Notes: generated from the letters alone by a model not told the origin. Positions 42,728 through 50,792 are shown, counted from the first letter of the stretch. The stretch is DNA of 64,000 bases from Streptomyces sp. NA04227 (GCF_013364195.1 NZ_CP054918.1:372001-436000), one strand, 5' to 3'. Made by a program: numbers and translations.

Positions 42728-43513
42728 TCAGATGAACTTCTGGCTCGCGAGGAACTCCGCGAGCTGCTTGCCGCCCTCGCCCTCGTCCGTGATGATCTTG
42801 CCTGCCGTACGCGCGGGACGCTCGTTCGCCGACTCGACCTTGGTCCAGGCACCCTCCAGACCGACTTCCTCGGCCTCCAGGTCCAGGTCCTCCAGGTCCA
42901 GGGACTGCACCGGCTTCTTCTTCGCCGCCATGATGCCCTTGAACGACGGGTAACGCGCCTCGCCCGACTGGTCCGTCACCGACACGACGGCCGGAAGCGA
43001 CGCCTCCAGCTCCTCGCTGGCTGCGTCGCCGTCACGACGGCCCTTGACGGTGCCGCCCTCGACCGACACCTCGGACAGCAGCGTGACCTGCGGGACACCC
43101 AGACGCTCGGCGAGCAGGGCCGGGATGACACCCATGGTGCCGTCGGTGGAGGCCATACCGGAGATCACCAGGTCGTAGCCGACCTTCTCGATCGCCTTCG
43201 CCAGCACCAGCGAGGTGCCCACCGCGTCGGTGCCGTGCAGGTCGTCGTCCTCGACGTGAACGCCCTTGTCGGCGCCCATGGACAGGGCCTTGCGCAGCGC
43301 GTCCTTGGCGTCCTCGGGGCCGACGGTCAGCACCGTCACCTCGGCGTCGTCCGCCTCGTCCGCGATCTGCAGCGCCTGCTCGACCGCGTACTCGTCGAGC
43401 TCCGACAGCAGACCGTCGACATCCTCACGGTCCACAGTCAGGTCATCGGCGAAGTGCCGGTCGCCAGTGGCGTCGGGCACGTACTTCACAGTGACAACGA
43501 TCCTCAAGCTCAC
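42728..43513 (-). CDS. etfB: Electron transfer flavoprotein, beta subunit
   Basis: A 261-residue subunit. It begins MSLRIVVTVKYVPDATGDRH and contains the AMP-binding VTVLTVGPEDAKDALRKALS and DLVISGMASTDGTMGVIPAL. The ETF-beta signature is ARYPSFKGIMAAKKKPVQSL. A GTG start at 43513 is used. It is the first gene of the etfBA operon. The 258 bases upstream contain a TACT-N4-AGTA palindrome and a pair of 27-base direct repeats, so regulation tied to fatty-acid or redox metabolism is plausible. Confidence 0.97.
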   Translation of the reverse strand: MSLRIVVTVKYVPDATGDRHFADDLTVDREDVDGLLSELDEYAVEQALQIADEADDAEVTVLTVGPEDAKDALRKALSMGADKGVHVEDDDLHGTDAVGTSLVLAKAIEKVGYDLVISGMASTDGTMGVIPALLAERLGVPQVTLLSEVSVEGGTVKGRRDGDAASEELEASLPAVVSVTDQSGEARYPSFKGIMAAKKKPVQSLDLEDLDLEAEEVGLEGAWTKVESANERPARTAGKIITDEGEGGKQLAEFLASQKFI

Positions 43514-43634
43514 GCCGGCTCTCCTACTGCATCGTCATTTCTTCTGCTGCCTGGTCGGGCTGCTGCCTGTTCGGGCAGCATAGGCGCCTCAAGCGGCGGT
43601 TTCCCGTTGGGGCGTTACCGCCACCAACAAATAT

Positions 43635-43646
43635 TACTCGCCAGTA
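43635..43646. promoter_or_regulatory. TACT-N4-AGTA palindrome upstream of etfB
   Basis: TACTCGCCAGTA lies 122 bases upstream of the etfB start. Such short palindromes are common operators of TetR-type fatty-acid regulators, but no such regulator is adjacent. Confidence 0.35.
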
Positions 43647-43680
43647 CACCCAGCTCGTTACTTGAGAGCAAGCACCGTGA

Positions 43681-43760
43681 GCTGTGACCTTTACAACCCT
43701 GTGTAACTCGCGTGTTTTGGGCAAGCGCAACTGGCTGTGATCTACGCGACTCTGTGTAAC
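43681..43760. repeat. Paired 27-base direct repeats upstream of etfB
   Basis: The unit begins GCTGTGA and ends CTGTGTAAC, at 43681-43707 and 43734-43760, about 20 of 27 bases identical. The starts are 53 bases apart, five helical turns. On the minus strand, towards etfB, each unit reads GTTACACAG to TCACAGC. Confidence 0.6.
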
Positions 43761-43771
43761 CGGAACGTCTC

Positions 43772-44281
43772 TCAGCTCCTGAACTCGCCGAATCTGCCCT
43801 GGTGATAGAGGAGCGGCGCACCGGCCGCGACGGCCTCACCGGCCGCGGCCTCGGCGAGCACCAGACGGTGGTCACCGGCGGGAACTCTGGCCACCACCCG
43901 GCACACGAGGTAGGCCAGCACGTCCGCGAGCACGGGTACGCCCTCGGGGCCCCAGCTCCAGCGGGTCGGTGCGCCGAAGCGGTCGGCGCCGCTGCGCGCG
44001 AAGGTGGCGGCGAGTTCCCGTTGGTGCGCGCCGAGGACGTGCACGCCCACGTACGTGGCCCGGGAGACGGTGGGCCAACTGGAGGCGGAGGTGCCTATGC
44101 CGAAGGAGACCATCGGCGGGTCGGCGGAGACGGAGGTCAGCGAGGTGGCGGTGAAACCCACCGGGACCCCGTCGGCCGCTGCGGTGACGACGGCGACGCC
44201 CGCGGCGTGCTGACGGAAGACGGAGCGCAGGAGTTCGGGGGAGCCGGGCAGTGCCGTGCCGAGGTCGGACGAGACCGTCAT
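43772..44281 (-). CDS. Flavin reductase family protein
   Basis: A 169-residue split-barrel flavin reductase or styrene monooxygenase small subunit type. The FMN-binding part shows GVAVVTAAADGVPVGFTATS, LTSVSADPPMVSFGIG and the later GDHRLVLAEAAAGEA. It probably supplies reduced flavin to a monooxygenase. The ATG start at 44281 is 44 bases downstream of a short HVDL-type leader peptide gene, so expression may be attenuated. No monooxygenase is adjacent. Confidence 0.92.
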   Translation of the reverse strand: MTVSSDLGTALPGSPELLRSVFRQHAAGVAVVTAAADGVPVGFTATSLTSVSADPPMVSFGIGTSASSWPTVSRATYVGVHVLGAHQRELAATFARSGADRFGAPTRWSWGPEGVPVLADVLAYLVCRVVARVPAGDHRLVLAEAAAGEAVAAGAPLLYHQGRFGEFRS

Positions 44282-44325
44282 GGAGTTGTCCTTCTGCTGG
44301 ATGAACGACGCGGGAGCGGTGGGAG

Positions 44326-44406
44326 TCAGCGGGCGCGACAGCGTGCGCTGGCGTGCCGGGCGAGGTCCACGTGCACGCGCGTGTGCAGAAGGAGTGGTGG
44401 TGGCAT
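44326..44406 (-). CDS. Putative regulatory leader peptide (HVDL/cysteine type)
   Basis: A 26-codon frame from an ATG at 44406 to a TGA at 44326 encodes a peptide with the core HVDLARHASARC followed by RAR and stop. This matches the small Streptomyces leader peptides that carry an HVDL motif and a terminal cysteine, often found upstream of sulfur or redox genes. It lies 44 bases before the flavin reductase gene on the same strand. The ribosome site is weak. A cysteine-dependent translational control role is inferred. Confidence 0.6.
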   Translation of the reverse strand: MPPPLLLHTRVHVDLARHASARCRAR

Positions 44407-44478
44407 GGTGTCAGGCTGACGATCAACCGACCGTGCCGTCAAGCGCCGTTGGCCGGTTGGGAGGCGCATCACTGCCGC

Positions 44479-44805
44479 TCAGACCGCCTTTCCGAGCGCC
44501 GCGACGACATCGGCCGTACGCGGCTGACCGGTCGCGCGCCGCACGATCCGCCCGGCGGCGTCGAGGACCAGAACGGTGGGCGTCCGTGCGATGCCGAGCT
44601 CCCGGACGAGGGCGAGCCGCGCCTCGGCGTCGATCTCCACATGCGCCACTCCCGGCACCATGGCCACCACCTCGGCGAGTACACGCCGGGTGGCCCGGCA
44701 GGGCTGGCAGAAGGCGGTGGAGAACTGGACCAGCGTGGCGCGTTCGCCCAGTGGTGCGCCCAGTTCGGGCTCGCCCAGGCGTGGCCCGTTCTCGTCCGTA
44801 CGCAC
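44479..44805 (-). CDS. Thioredoxin family protein
   Basis: A 108-residue thioredoxin fold. The active-site motif is CQPC in QFSTAFCQPCRATRRVLAEV, and the cis-proline appears in IARTPTVLVLDAAGRIVRRA. The tryptophan usually before the motif is replaced (TAFC rather than WC), as in several actinobacterial specialised thioredoxins. The GTG at 44805 has AGAGGA a few bases upstream. It sits upstream of the flavin reductase unit in the same direction, but 72 bases plus a leader peptide separate them. Confidence 0.9.
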   Translation of the reverse strand: MRTDENGPRLGEPELGAPLGERATLVQFSTAFCQPCRATRRVLAEVVAMVPGVAHVEIDAEARLALVRELGIARTPTVLVLDAAGRIVRRATGQPRTADVVAALGKAV

Positions 44806-45193
44806 TCCCGTTCCTCTCTGTCAGCCGCCCGTGGCCGACCGGAGTGCGCACCAACGGCGGGCGCCCCCGGCGTACGCCATGCGCCGGTCGTCTCCGTACC
44901 CAGCGCTGCGCATGGCGCGGGAATTCCCGTGAGTGGGCCAGGGCGCCCGGCGGGGCGCCGGACCTTCCCTCTCCGCGCCTCTGTCACCCCGTCCGTCACG
45001 TGCGACCGCCCAGGACACGGACGGGAAGGGAATGTGTCCGGGACGTGACGAGGATCTCGCGAATCCAAGGCAGCAAGTCTGGTCACAGACTCGTTCTTGG
45101 GGCACGATCGGCGAAACGCCGAAAACTTACGGCTGCGTAACTTTCTCTCGGGAGCCCTCTCCCGAAGGAACACAGAAGGGTCCCCACTCCCCC
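44806..45193. other. Intergenic region between divergent thioredoxin and acyltransferase genes
   Basis: No gene is supported in these 388 bases; open frames lack ribosome sites and family features. A perfect 5+4+5 palindrome lies at 45127. The segment after 45080 is AT-richer, as expected for a promoter. Confidence 0.6.
45127..45140. promoter_or_regulatory. TTACG-N4-CGTAA palindrome upstream of the acyltransferase gene
   Basis: TTACGGCTGCGTAA is a perfect palindrome 54 bases before the acyltransferase start codon, in an AT-richer pocket. Its position fits a TetR-type operator in the promoter or leader. Confidence 0.5.
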
Positions 45194-45913
45194 ATGGCAG
45201 AGCTCGTCTACCGTCCGGTCGTCGGCCTGGCGCTCACGATGTTCAAGGCGCTCGACCTGAAGATCGACTGCAAGGGTTCGGAGAACATTCCGCGCTCGGG
45301 CGGAGCCGTGCTCGTCAGCAATCACATCAGCTACCTGGACTTCATCTTCAACGGGCTCGCGGCCCTTCCGCAGAAGCGCCTGGTGCGCTTCATGGCGAAG
45401 GAGTCGGTGTTCCGCAACAAGATCTCCGGCCCGCTGATGCGCGGCATGAAGCACATTCCGGTGGACCGCAAGCAGGGCGAGGCCGCTTACAGCCACGCGC
45501 TCGACTCGCTCCGCTCCGGTGAGATCATCGGCGTCTTCCCCGAGGCCACCATCTCCCAGTCGTTCACCCTCAAGAGCTTCAAGTCCGGTGCCGCGCGGCT
45601 CGCCCAGGAGGCGGGAGTGCCGCTGGTCCCGATGGCCGTGTGGGGCACCCAGCGGATCTGGACCAAGGGGCAGCCGCGCAACTTCAAGCGCAATCACTTC
45701 CCGGTCACCATGCGGGTCGGCGAGCCCGTCGAGGCGCCCCGCGACCAGTACGCCGGTGCCATCACCCGGCGGCTTCGCGAAGGCGTCGACGAGCTGCTCG
45801 AACTCGCGCAGCGCGCCTACCCGGCCCGCCCCAAGGGCCCGGAGGACACCTGGTGGCTGCCCGCCCACCTGGGCGGCACCGCGCCGACGGCCGCCGAGCT
45901 GCGCACCGCCTGA
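45194..45913 (+). CDS. Lysophospholipid acyltransferase (PlsC-like)
   Basis: A 239-residue 1-acylglycerol-3-phosphate acyltransferase family member. The catalytic H-x4-D motif is VSNHISYLDFIF, the substrate loop is GMKHIPVDRKQGEAAYSHAL, the third motif is GVFPEATISQSFT and the fourth is GVPLVPMAVWGTQRI. It transfers acyl groups during membrane phospholipid synthesis. The ATG at 45194 has a poorly spaced GAAGGG upstream. It is monocistronic and ends at a terminator. Confidence 0.92.
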   Translation: MAELVYRPVVGLALTMFKALDLKIDCKGSENIPRSGGAVLVSNHISYLDFIFNGLAALPQKRLVRFMAKESVFRNKISGPLMRGMKHIPVDRKQGEAAYSHALDSLRSGEIIGVFPEATISQSFTLKSFKSGAARLAQEAGVPLVPMAVWGTQRIWTKGQPRNFKRNHFPVTMRVGEPVEAPRDQYAGAITRRLREGVDELLELAQRAYPARPKGPEDTWWLPAHLGGTAPTAAELRTA

Positions 45914-45954
45914 GAGCCGGGAAACGAGAACCAAGAACCGACAGCTGAATGCCG

Positions 45955-45986
45955 ATCGCCCGGTGCGCACACGCGCGCCGGGCGAT
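45955..45986. terminator. Bidirectional terminator
   Basis: ATCGCCCGGTGCGC (45955-45968) pairs with GCGCGCCGGGCGAT (45973-45986) with one wobble and a 4-base loop, between the convergent acyltransferase and B3/4 genes. Confidence 0.85.
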
Positions 45987-46019
45987 GTCGTTTCGGTGGC
46001 GGCTCGGGGTCTCAGGACC

Positions 46020-46721
46020 TCAGGACACCGATACCGGATCGTGGACCGTCACCTGTGCACCGGGGCTGAACTCGGCGAGCAGTTCGGCCAGTTCCTTCCC
46101 CGCGGCACTCAGGTCGGCGTGGGACACCGGGCCGAGGGCCTCCAGCAGGAAGAGAGCGGACACCGAGTCCTCGGTCAGCCGGGTCCGTACGCCCTGCCGC
46201 CAGTTCCAGCGGCGGCAGGTCACCCCGGCCTCGTCCCGCCAGACGACCTCGCCCGGCTCGGGGTGCTCGACGACGGCTTCGCCTCCGGCGGCGGTGGCGA
46301 ACTCCTCGTCCCCTCGCGCGCGCACCAGACGCATCCCGCCCCGGATGCGGTCGAGGTCCTCGCCCCCGACCGGCAACAGATGGGCGACGCTGATCGCGTT
46401 GTAGAGGTCCACGAGCAGGTTGACGCGGGGCAGGCCCGCGTCCGTGAGTGCGCGTCTGGCCAGCGCCTCGGCCGAGTTGCGGGTGCGCGAGGGCTTGGCG
46501 CCGAAGGCGGTGTAGGCCGCGCGCCAGGCCGCGAGATGCGGATCCTCGTGCGGCGGCCTGCCGTCGAGTCGTGCGGCGAGACGGGCGGCGGCCCGGTCCA
46601 GGAGCGCCGAACTCGCGTCCGTACCGGGCCCGTTGACGAGCCCGTGGGCCTCGACGGCCAGGTGGGTGAAGTCGGGTGCGAGGGTGCGCACCTCGTCGGA
46701 CACGGTGAGTGTGAGGGTCAT
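46020..46721 (-). CDS. B3/4 domain protein (tRNA-editing-like)
   Basis: A 233-residue protein related to the B3/B4 editing module of phenylalanyl-tRNA synthetase beta. Family features are WRAAYTAFGAKPSRTRNSAE, LPRVNLLVDLYNAISVAHLL and the late RRWNWRQGVRTRLTEDSVSA. Free-standing B3/4 proteins may edit misacylated tRNA or bind amino acids; this is not proven. It is the second gene after the transglutaminase-like protein, 13 bases away, so the two are co-transcribed. Confidence 0.88.
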   Translation of the reverse strand: MTLTLTVSDEVRTLAPDFTHLAVEAHGLVNGPGTDASSALLDRAAARLAARLDGRPPHEDPHLAAWRAAYTAFGAKPSRTRNSAEALARRALTDAGLPRVNLLVDLYNAISVAHLLPVGGEDLDRIRGGMRLVRARGDEEFATAAGGEAVVEHPEPGEVVWRDEAGVTCRRWNWRQGVRTRLTEDSVSALFLLEALGPVSHADLSAAGKELAELLAEFSPGAQVTVHDPVSVS

Positions 46722-46734
46722 CGTCGAAGCGGCC

Positions 46735-47328
46735 TCAGAGTGCGGAGGGAAGGTTCTGCCACAGATACGGCCGGTCCGGTGCGGTCTTGAGCGCATGGAG
46801 TACGGCCGGATGTGGTGCAGCGTACAGCACTGGATAGTCCATCTCGCTGGACTGCGGATCGGGCTGCCAGGCCAGGCGTTCCCCGTCGAGCGAGAAGCGG
46901 GCGTCGACGCCGGGCTTGTTGCCCCGGCAGTCCTGCCGGTGCCAGGCCCCGTGAAAGCGCACGGCGACCAGCCCGTGCACGACATGGCCACCCTCGTCGT
47001 CGTGCGTCAGCCGCTGGTAGCACAGGGCGGCCGGGATGTCCTCGGCGCGCAGCAGCGCCACCAGGGCATGAGCCTTGGCGTGGCAGATCCCCGTACGCAG
47101 GGCGAGCACGTCGGAGGCGCGCCAGGTGACGCGCGGATCGCCGCTGTCGGCCGAGTGCGGAACGGTGTCACGGACGAACTCGAAGGCAGCGCGCGCATAG
47201 TCATACGAGTCAGTGGATTCCGCGGCGAGCCGTGCGGCGGTTTCGCGCACCACGGGATGATGGTGATCGATGACCTCGTCGGCGGCCAAGTATGCCGAAA
47301 GGTCCGGGGTTTGCTGGATCAGCTCCAT
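46735..47328 (-). CDS. Transglutaminase-like cysteine protease domain protein
   Basis: A 197-residue papain-like fold. The catalytic cysteine is in LRTGICHAKAHALVALLRAE, the histidine in GHVVHGLVAVRFHGAWHRQD, and an aspartate follows. The initial segment PDLSAYLAADEVIDHHHPVV is typical of bacterial members acting on peptides or isopeptide bonds. It is translated just before the B3/4 gene. The substrate is unknown. Confidence 0.9.
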   Translation of the reverse strand: MELIQQTPDLSAYLAADEVIDHHHPVVRETAARLAAESTDSYDYARAAFEFVRDTVPHSADSGDPRVTWRASDVLALRTGICHAKAHALVALLRAEDIPAALCYQRLTHDDEGGHVVHGLVAVRFHGAWHRQDCRGNKPGVDARFSLDGERLAWQPDPQSSEMDYPVLYAAPHPAVLHALKTAPDRPYLWQNLPSAL

Positions 47329-47425
47329 GGCAGGCGAGCATAGAAATACGGCCGACCGGGAGTCAATCTTTTTCCAGTCGACCGTATATCTATTCAGTCG
47401 CGTTCATGCCTCGAAGGGCCGCGGC

Positions 47426-48505
47426 TCAGTGAGCCATCTCTTCCTTGACCGCGCTCACGAAGCCGTCCACGTCCTCCGCGGTGGTGTCGAAGGAGCACAT
47501 CCAGCGCACGTCGCCCGCGGCCTCGTCCCAGAAGTAGAAGCGGTACTGCTTCTGCAGGCGCAGCGAGACCTCGTGCGGCAGCCGGGCGAAGACGGCGTTG
47601 GCCTGCACCGGGTAGAGGATCTCGACGCCGTCGATCCCCCGCACACCGTCGGCGAGACGGGCCGCCATCTCGTTGGAGTGCCGAGCGTTGCGCAGCCACA
47701 GGTCCCTGGAGAGCAGCGCCTCCAACTGGACCGAGACGAAGCGCATCTTGGAGGCGAGCTGCATGGACATCTTGCGTATGTGCTTCATCCGGCGCACCGC
47801 GTCCGGGTTGATCACCACGACCGCCTCACCGAACAGGGCACCGTTCTTGGTGCCGCCCAGGGAGAGGACGTCCACGCCCGCGGCGTTGGTGAAGGTGCGC
47901 ATCGGCACGTCCAGAGAGGCGGCGGCGTTGGCTATGCGCGCACCGTCCAGGTGAACCTTCATACCGTGCTGGTGCGCGTGGTCGCAGATGGCACGGATCT
48001 CCTCGACCGTGTACACGGTGCCCAGTTCCGTGTTCTGCGTCAGCGAGACGACCTGCGGCGTCGCGCGGTGCTCGTCGTCCCAGCCCCAGGCCTGCCGGTC
48101 GATCAGCTCCGGGGTCAGCTTGCCGTCCGGCGTGGGCACCGTGAGCAGCTTGAGCCCGCCGACCCGCTCGGGGGCCCCGCACTCGTCGACGTTGATGTGC
48201 GCGCTCTCGGCGCAGATCACCGCGCCCCAGCGGTCGGTGAGCGCCTGGAGCGCGACGACGTTGGCGCCGGTCCCGTTGAAGACCGGGAAGGCCTCCGCAG
48301 CGGCACCGAAGTGTCCGCGGATCACCTGCTGGAGATGGTCCGTGTAGTCGTCCTCGCCGTAGGCGACCTGGTGCCCGCCGTTGGCGAGCGCGAGCGCGGC
48401 CAGGACCTCCGGGTGCGCGCCCGCGTAGTTGTCGCTGGCGAAGCCCCGTACCTCGGGGTCGTGGTGACGACGGGCGGCGGTGCGCGAGCTCGTCGCCGGG
48501 TTCAC
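47426..48505 (-). CDS. Low-specificity L-threonine aldolase
   Basis: A 359-residue PLP enzyme of the beta-eliminating lyase fold. The PLP lysine is in VDVLSLGGTKNGALFGEAVV, with the conserved FASDNYAGAHPEVLAAL and MKVHLDGARIANAAASL. It splits threonine and related beta-hydroxy amino acids into glycine plus an aldehyde. A GTG at 48505 overlaps the SDR stop codon by 4 bases (GTGA), so this start is preferred over the GTG at 48523. It is the last gene of the DUF6421/SDR/aldolase operon. Confidence 0.93.
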   Translation of the reverse strand: MNPATSSRTAARRHHDPEVRGFASDNYAGAHPEVLAALALANGGHQVAYGEDDYTDHLQQVIRGHFGAAAEAFPVFNGTGANVVALQALTDRWGAVICAESAHINVDECGAPERVGGLKLLTVPTPDGKLTPELIDRQAWGWDDEHRATPQVVSLTQNTELGTVYTVEEIRAICDHAHQHGMKVHLDGARIANAAASLDVPMRTFTNAAGVDVLSLGGTKNGALFGEAVVVINPDAVRRMKHIRKMSMQLASKMRFVSVQLEALLSRDLWLRNARHSNEMAARLADGVRGIDGVEILYPVQANAVFARLPHEVSLRLQKQYRFYFWDEAAGDVRWMCSFDTTAEDVDGFVSAVKEEMAH

Positions 48506-49257
48506 GGCTTCTCGGTCAGCCACAGACGGTTTCCGTTCACTTCCCGGGCGGGCTTGGCCCAGACCCCTGCGATGGCCTCGGCTAGATCCTTGACGTCGGT
48601 GAAGCCCGCGAACTTCGCGTTGGGGCGCTCCGCGCGCAGCGCGTCGTGCACCAACGCCTTCACCACCAGGATCGCAGCCGCCGAGCTGGGTCCCTCCTCG
48701 CCCCCGGCCTTGCGGAAGGCGTCGGCCAGCGCCAGCGTCCATGCCTCCGCCGCCGCCTTGGAGGCGGAGTACGCGGCGTTGCCCGCCGTGGGCTTGCTCG
48801 CCCCGGCGGCGCTGATCAGCAGGTACCGGCCGCGGTCGCTGCGCTGCAGCGGCTCCTGGAAGGCGAGCGAGGTGTGCTGCACCGTACGGATGAGCAGCTT
48901 CTCGAGCAGGTCCCAGTCCGCGAGGTCGGTTTCCGCGAAGGTCGCGGAGCCGCGCCAGCCGCCGACCAGGTGGACGAGACCGTCCACCCTGCCGAAGTCC
49001 TTCTCGATACGGGCGGCCCACTCACGGGCCGACTGCAGGTCGAGCAGGTCGACCGTGTCCCCGGTGACGGTGGCGCCGCCGTGTGCGTAGCGTGCCGCGT
49101 CCACCGCCTCGGCCAGGCGGGCCGCGTCGGCGTCCGCCGCGGCGACCACGGCGCCCTCCTCCGCGAGCCGCAGCAGTGTCGCCCGGCCCGCCGGTCCGGC
49201 GGCACCCGCCACCGCGATGACCGCGCCCTCGAGCGCGCCCTTGTTGTTGCCGTTCAT
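48502..49257 (-). CDS. Short-chain dehydrogenase/reductase
   Basis: A 251-residue SDR. The cofactor loop is AVAGAAGPAGRATLLRLAEE, a variant of the TGxxxGxG motif. The active site has YLLISAAGAS and NAAYSASKAAAEAWTLALAD with the Tyr-x3-Lys pair. The ATG at 49257 has GGAGGAG 6-7 bases upstream. A GTG at 49287 overlaps the DUF6421 stop and could also be used. It is the middle gene of the operon with the threonine aldolase. The substrate is unknown but may be the aldehyde or amino acid handled by the aldolase. Confidence 0.9.
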   Translation of the reverse strand: MNGNNKGALEGAVIAVAGAAGPAGRATLLRLAEEGAVVAAADADAARLAEAVDAARYAHGGATVTGDTVDLLDLQSAREWAARIEKDFGRVDGLVHLVGGWRGSATFAETDLADWDLLEKLLIRTVQHTSLAFQEPLQRSDRGRYLLISAAGASKPTAGNAAYSASKAAAEAWTLALADAFRKAGGEEGPSSAAAILVVKALVHDALRAERPNAKFAGFTDVKDLAEAIAGVWAKPAREVNGNRLWLTEKP

Positions 49258-49283
49258 CGTCTTCTCCTCCACCCCGTCGCTGC

Positions 49284-50711
49284 TCACGCCGCCCCCGCCG
49301 CCAGAACCGGCTGTCCGCCGTCGGCCTCGGCCGCTGTGATGCCCTTCGTAGAGGCGATCACACTCTTGAGCTTCTTGGCGAGGGCCTCATAGAACATGCT
49401 GAGCGGAAACTCGTCGGCGAGCACGTCGTCCACGAGTTTGCGCGGCGGCAGGGACAGGTCCAGGGCGTCGGGGCCCTTGGCCCAGCGCGATCCCGGGTGC
49501 GGGGCTAGGTAGCGCGAGACCAGTTCGTAGGCCGCGAACCAGTGGACGAGCTTGGGCCGGTCGATGCCGTTGCGGTACAGCTCCTCGATCTCGCCGCAGA
49601 GCTGGTTGGTGACCTGCGGGGCGCGCTCCCAGTCGATGTGCAGCGTGTTGTCCGTCCAGCGCACCACGTCGTGCTTGTGCAGGTAGGCGAAGAGCAGCTG
49701 GCCGCCGAGGCCGTCGTAGTTGCGGACCCGCTCGCCGGAGACCGGGAAGCGGAACATCCGGTCGAACAGGACCGCGTACTGGACGTCGCGGCCCTGCGCC
49801 ACGCCCTCGGCCTCCAGCTTCACGGCCTCCTTGAAGGCGGTGAGGTCGCAGCGCAGCTCCTCCAGGCCGTACATCCAGAACGGCTGGCGCTGCTTGATCA
49901 TGAAGGGGTCGAAGGGCAGGTCGCCGTGGCTGTGCGTGCGGTCGTGGACCATGTCCCAGAGCACGAAGGCCTGCTGGCAGCGGTCCTGGTCGTCGACCAT
50001 CTCTCGGATGTCCGCGGGCAGTTCGACACCCAGGACGTCGACGGCGGCCTTGGTCACCCGGCGGAAGCGGGCGGCCTCGCGGTCGCAGAAGATGCCGCCC
50101 CAGCTGAAGCGCTCGGGCGCCTCGCGGACCGCGATGGTCTCGGGGAAGAGGACCGCCGAGTTGGTGTCGTAGCCCGCGGTGAAGTCCTCGAAGGTGATGC
50201 CGCAGAACAGCGGGTTGTCGTAGCGGGTGCGCTCGAGTTCGGCGAGCCACTCCGGCCAGACCATGCGCAGGACGACGGCCTCGAAGTTGCGGTCGGGGTT
50301 GCCGTTCTGCGTGTACATCGGGAAGACCACGAGGTGCTGCAGACCGTCCTCGCGGTGCGCGGCCGGCTGGAAGGCCAGCAGCGCGTCCAGGAAGTCGGGG
50401 ACCTCGAAGCCGTTGTCGGCCCAGCGGCGCAGGTCGGCGACGACCGCGCTCAGGTAGGCCGCGTCGTGCGGGACCAGCGGCGCGAGTTCCTCGACCGAGG
50501 CGACCAGCTCGTCCACCGCCTTGCGCACGGTCTCTGGCGCGGGCGCGCCCTCGGCGTCGAAGTCGACCGAGCCGTCCGGCGACTGCCACGGGCGAATCGT
50601 TTCCACCGTGTTCTTGAGCCTGGACCAGGCCGGGTGCTCAACCACCCTGCCGCCCACGGAAACAGGAGGAACCTTCTCCGTCGCTTCCTTCTGCACAAAA
50701 ATTTCCGTCAT
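49284..50711 (-). CDS. DUF6421 family protein
   Basis: A 475-residue soluble protein matching DUF6421. Notable features are the histidine-rich LWDMVHDRTHSHGDLPFDPF, WSGGIFCDREAARF-like residues (SWGGIFCDREAARF) and KHDVVRWTDNTLHIDWERAP. The clustered His, Asp and Glu residues suggest a metal site, but no reaction is known. The ATG follows GGAGGA by 6 bases. It leads the operon with the SDR and threonine aldolase, and its stop is overlapped by a possible SDR start. A palindrome at 50767 may control it. Confidence 0.88.
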   Translation of the reverse strand: MTEIFVQKEATEKVPPVSVGGRVVEHPAWSRLKNTVETIRPWQSPDGSVDFDAEGAPAPETVRKAVDELVASVEELAPLVPHDAAYLSAVVADLRRWADNGFEVPDFLDALLAFQPAAHREDGLQHLVVFPMYTQNGNPDRNFEAVVLRMVWPEWLAELERTRYDNPLFCGITFEDFTAGYDTNSAVLFPETIAVREAPERFSWGGIFCDREAARFRRVTKAAVDVLGVELPADIREMVDDQDRCQQAFVLWDMVHDRTHSHGDLPFDPFMIKQRQPFWMYGLEELRCDLTAFKEAVKLEAEGVAQGRDVQYAVLFDRMFRFPVSGERVRNYDGLGGQLLFAYLHKHDVVRWTDNTLHIDWERAPQVTNQLCGEIEELYRNGIDRPKLVHWFAAYELVSRYLAPHPGSRWAKGPDALDLSLPPRKLVDDVLADEFPLSMFYEALAKKLKSVIASTKGITAAEADGGQPVLAAGAA

Positions 50712-50766
50712 GACCCATCCTCCACGGGATAACCTCGCGTAAGGACACCGTATGCGGCCACCCTTG

Positions 50767-50792
50767 TCTCCACAAGTGGACCCTGGTGGAGA
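50767..50792. promoter_or_regulatory. Nested palindromes upstream of the DUF6421 operon
   Basis: TCCACAAGTGGA (50769-50780) is a perfect 5+2+5 palindrome, and TCTCCAC (50767) pairs with GTGGAGA (50786-50792) to form an overlapping second inverted repeat. They lie 56 bases upstream of the DUF6421 start. Confidence 0.45.

Noticed and set aside
44821..45105. A 94-codon minus-strand frame between the thioredoxin and acyltransferase genes
   Set aside because: It has no family features or ribosome site, and it occupies what appears to be a promoter region.
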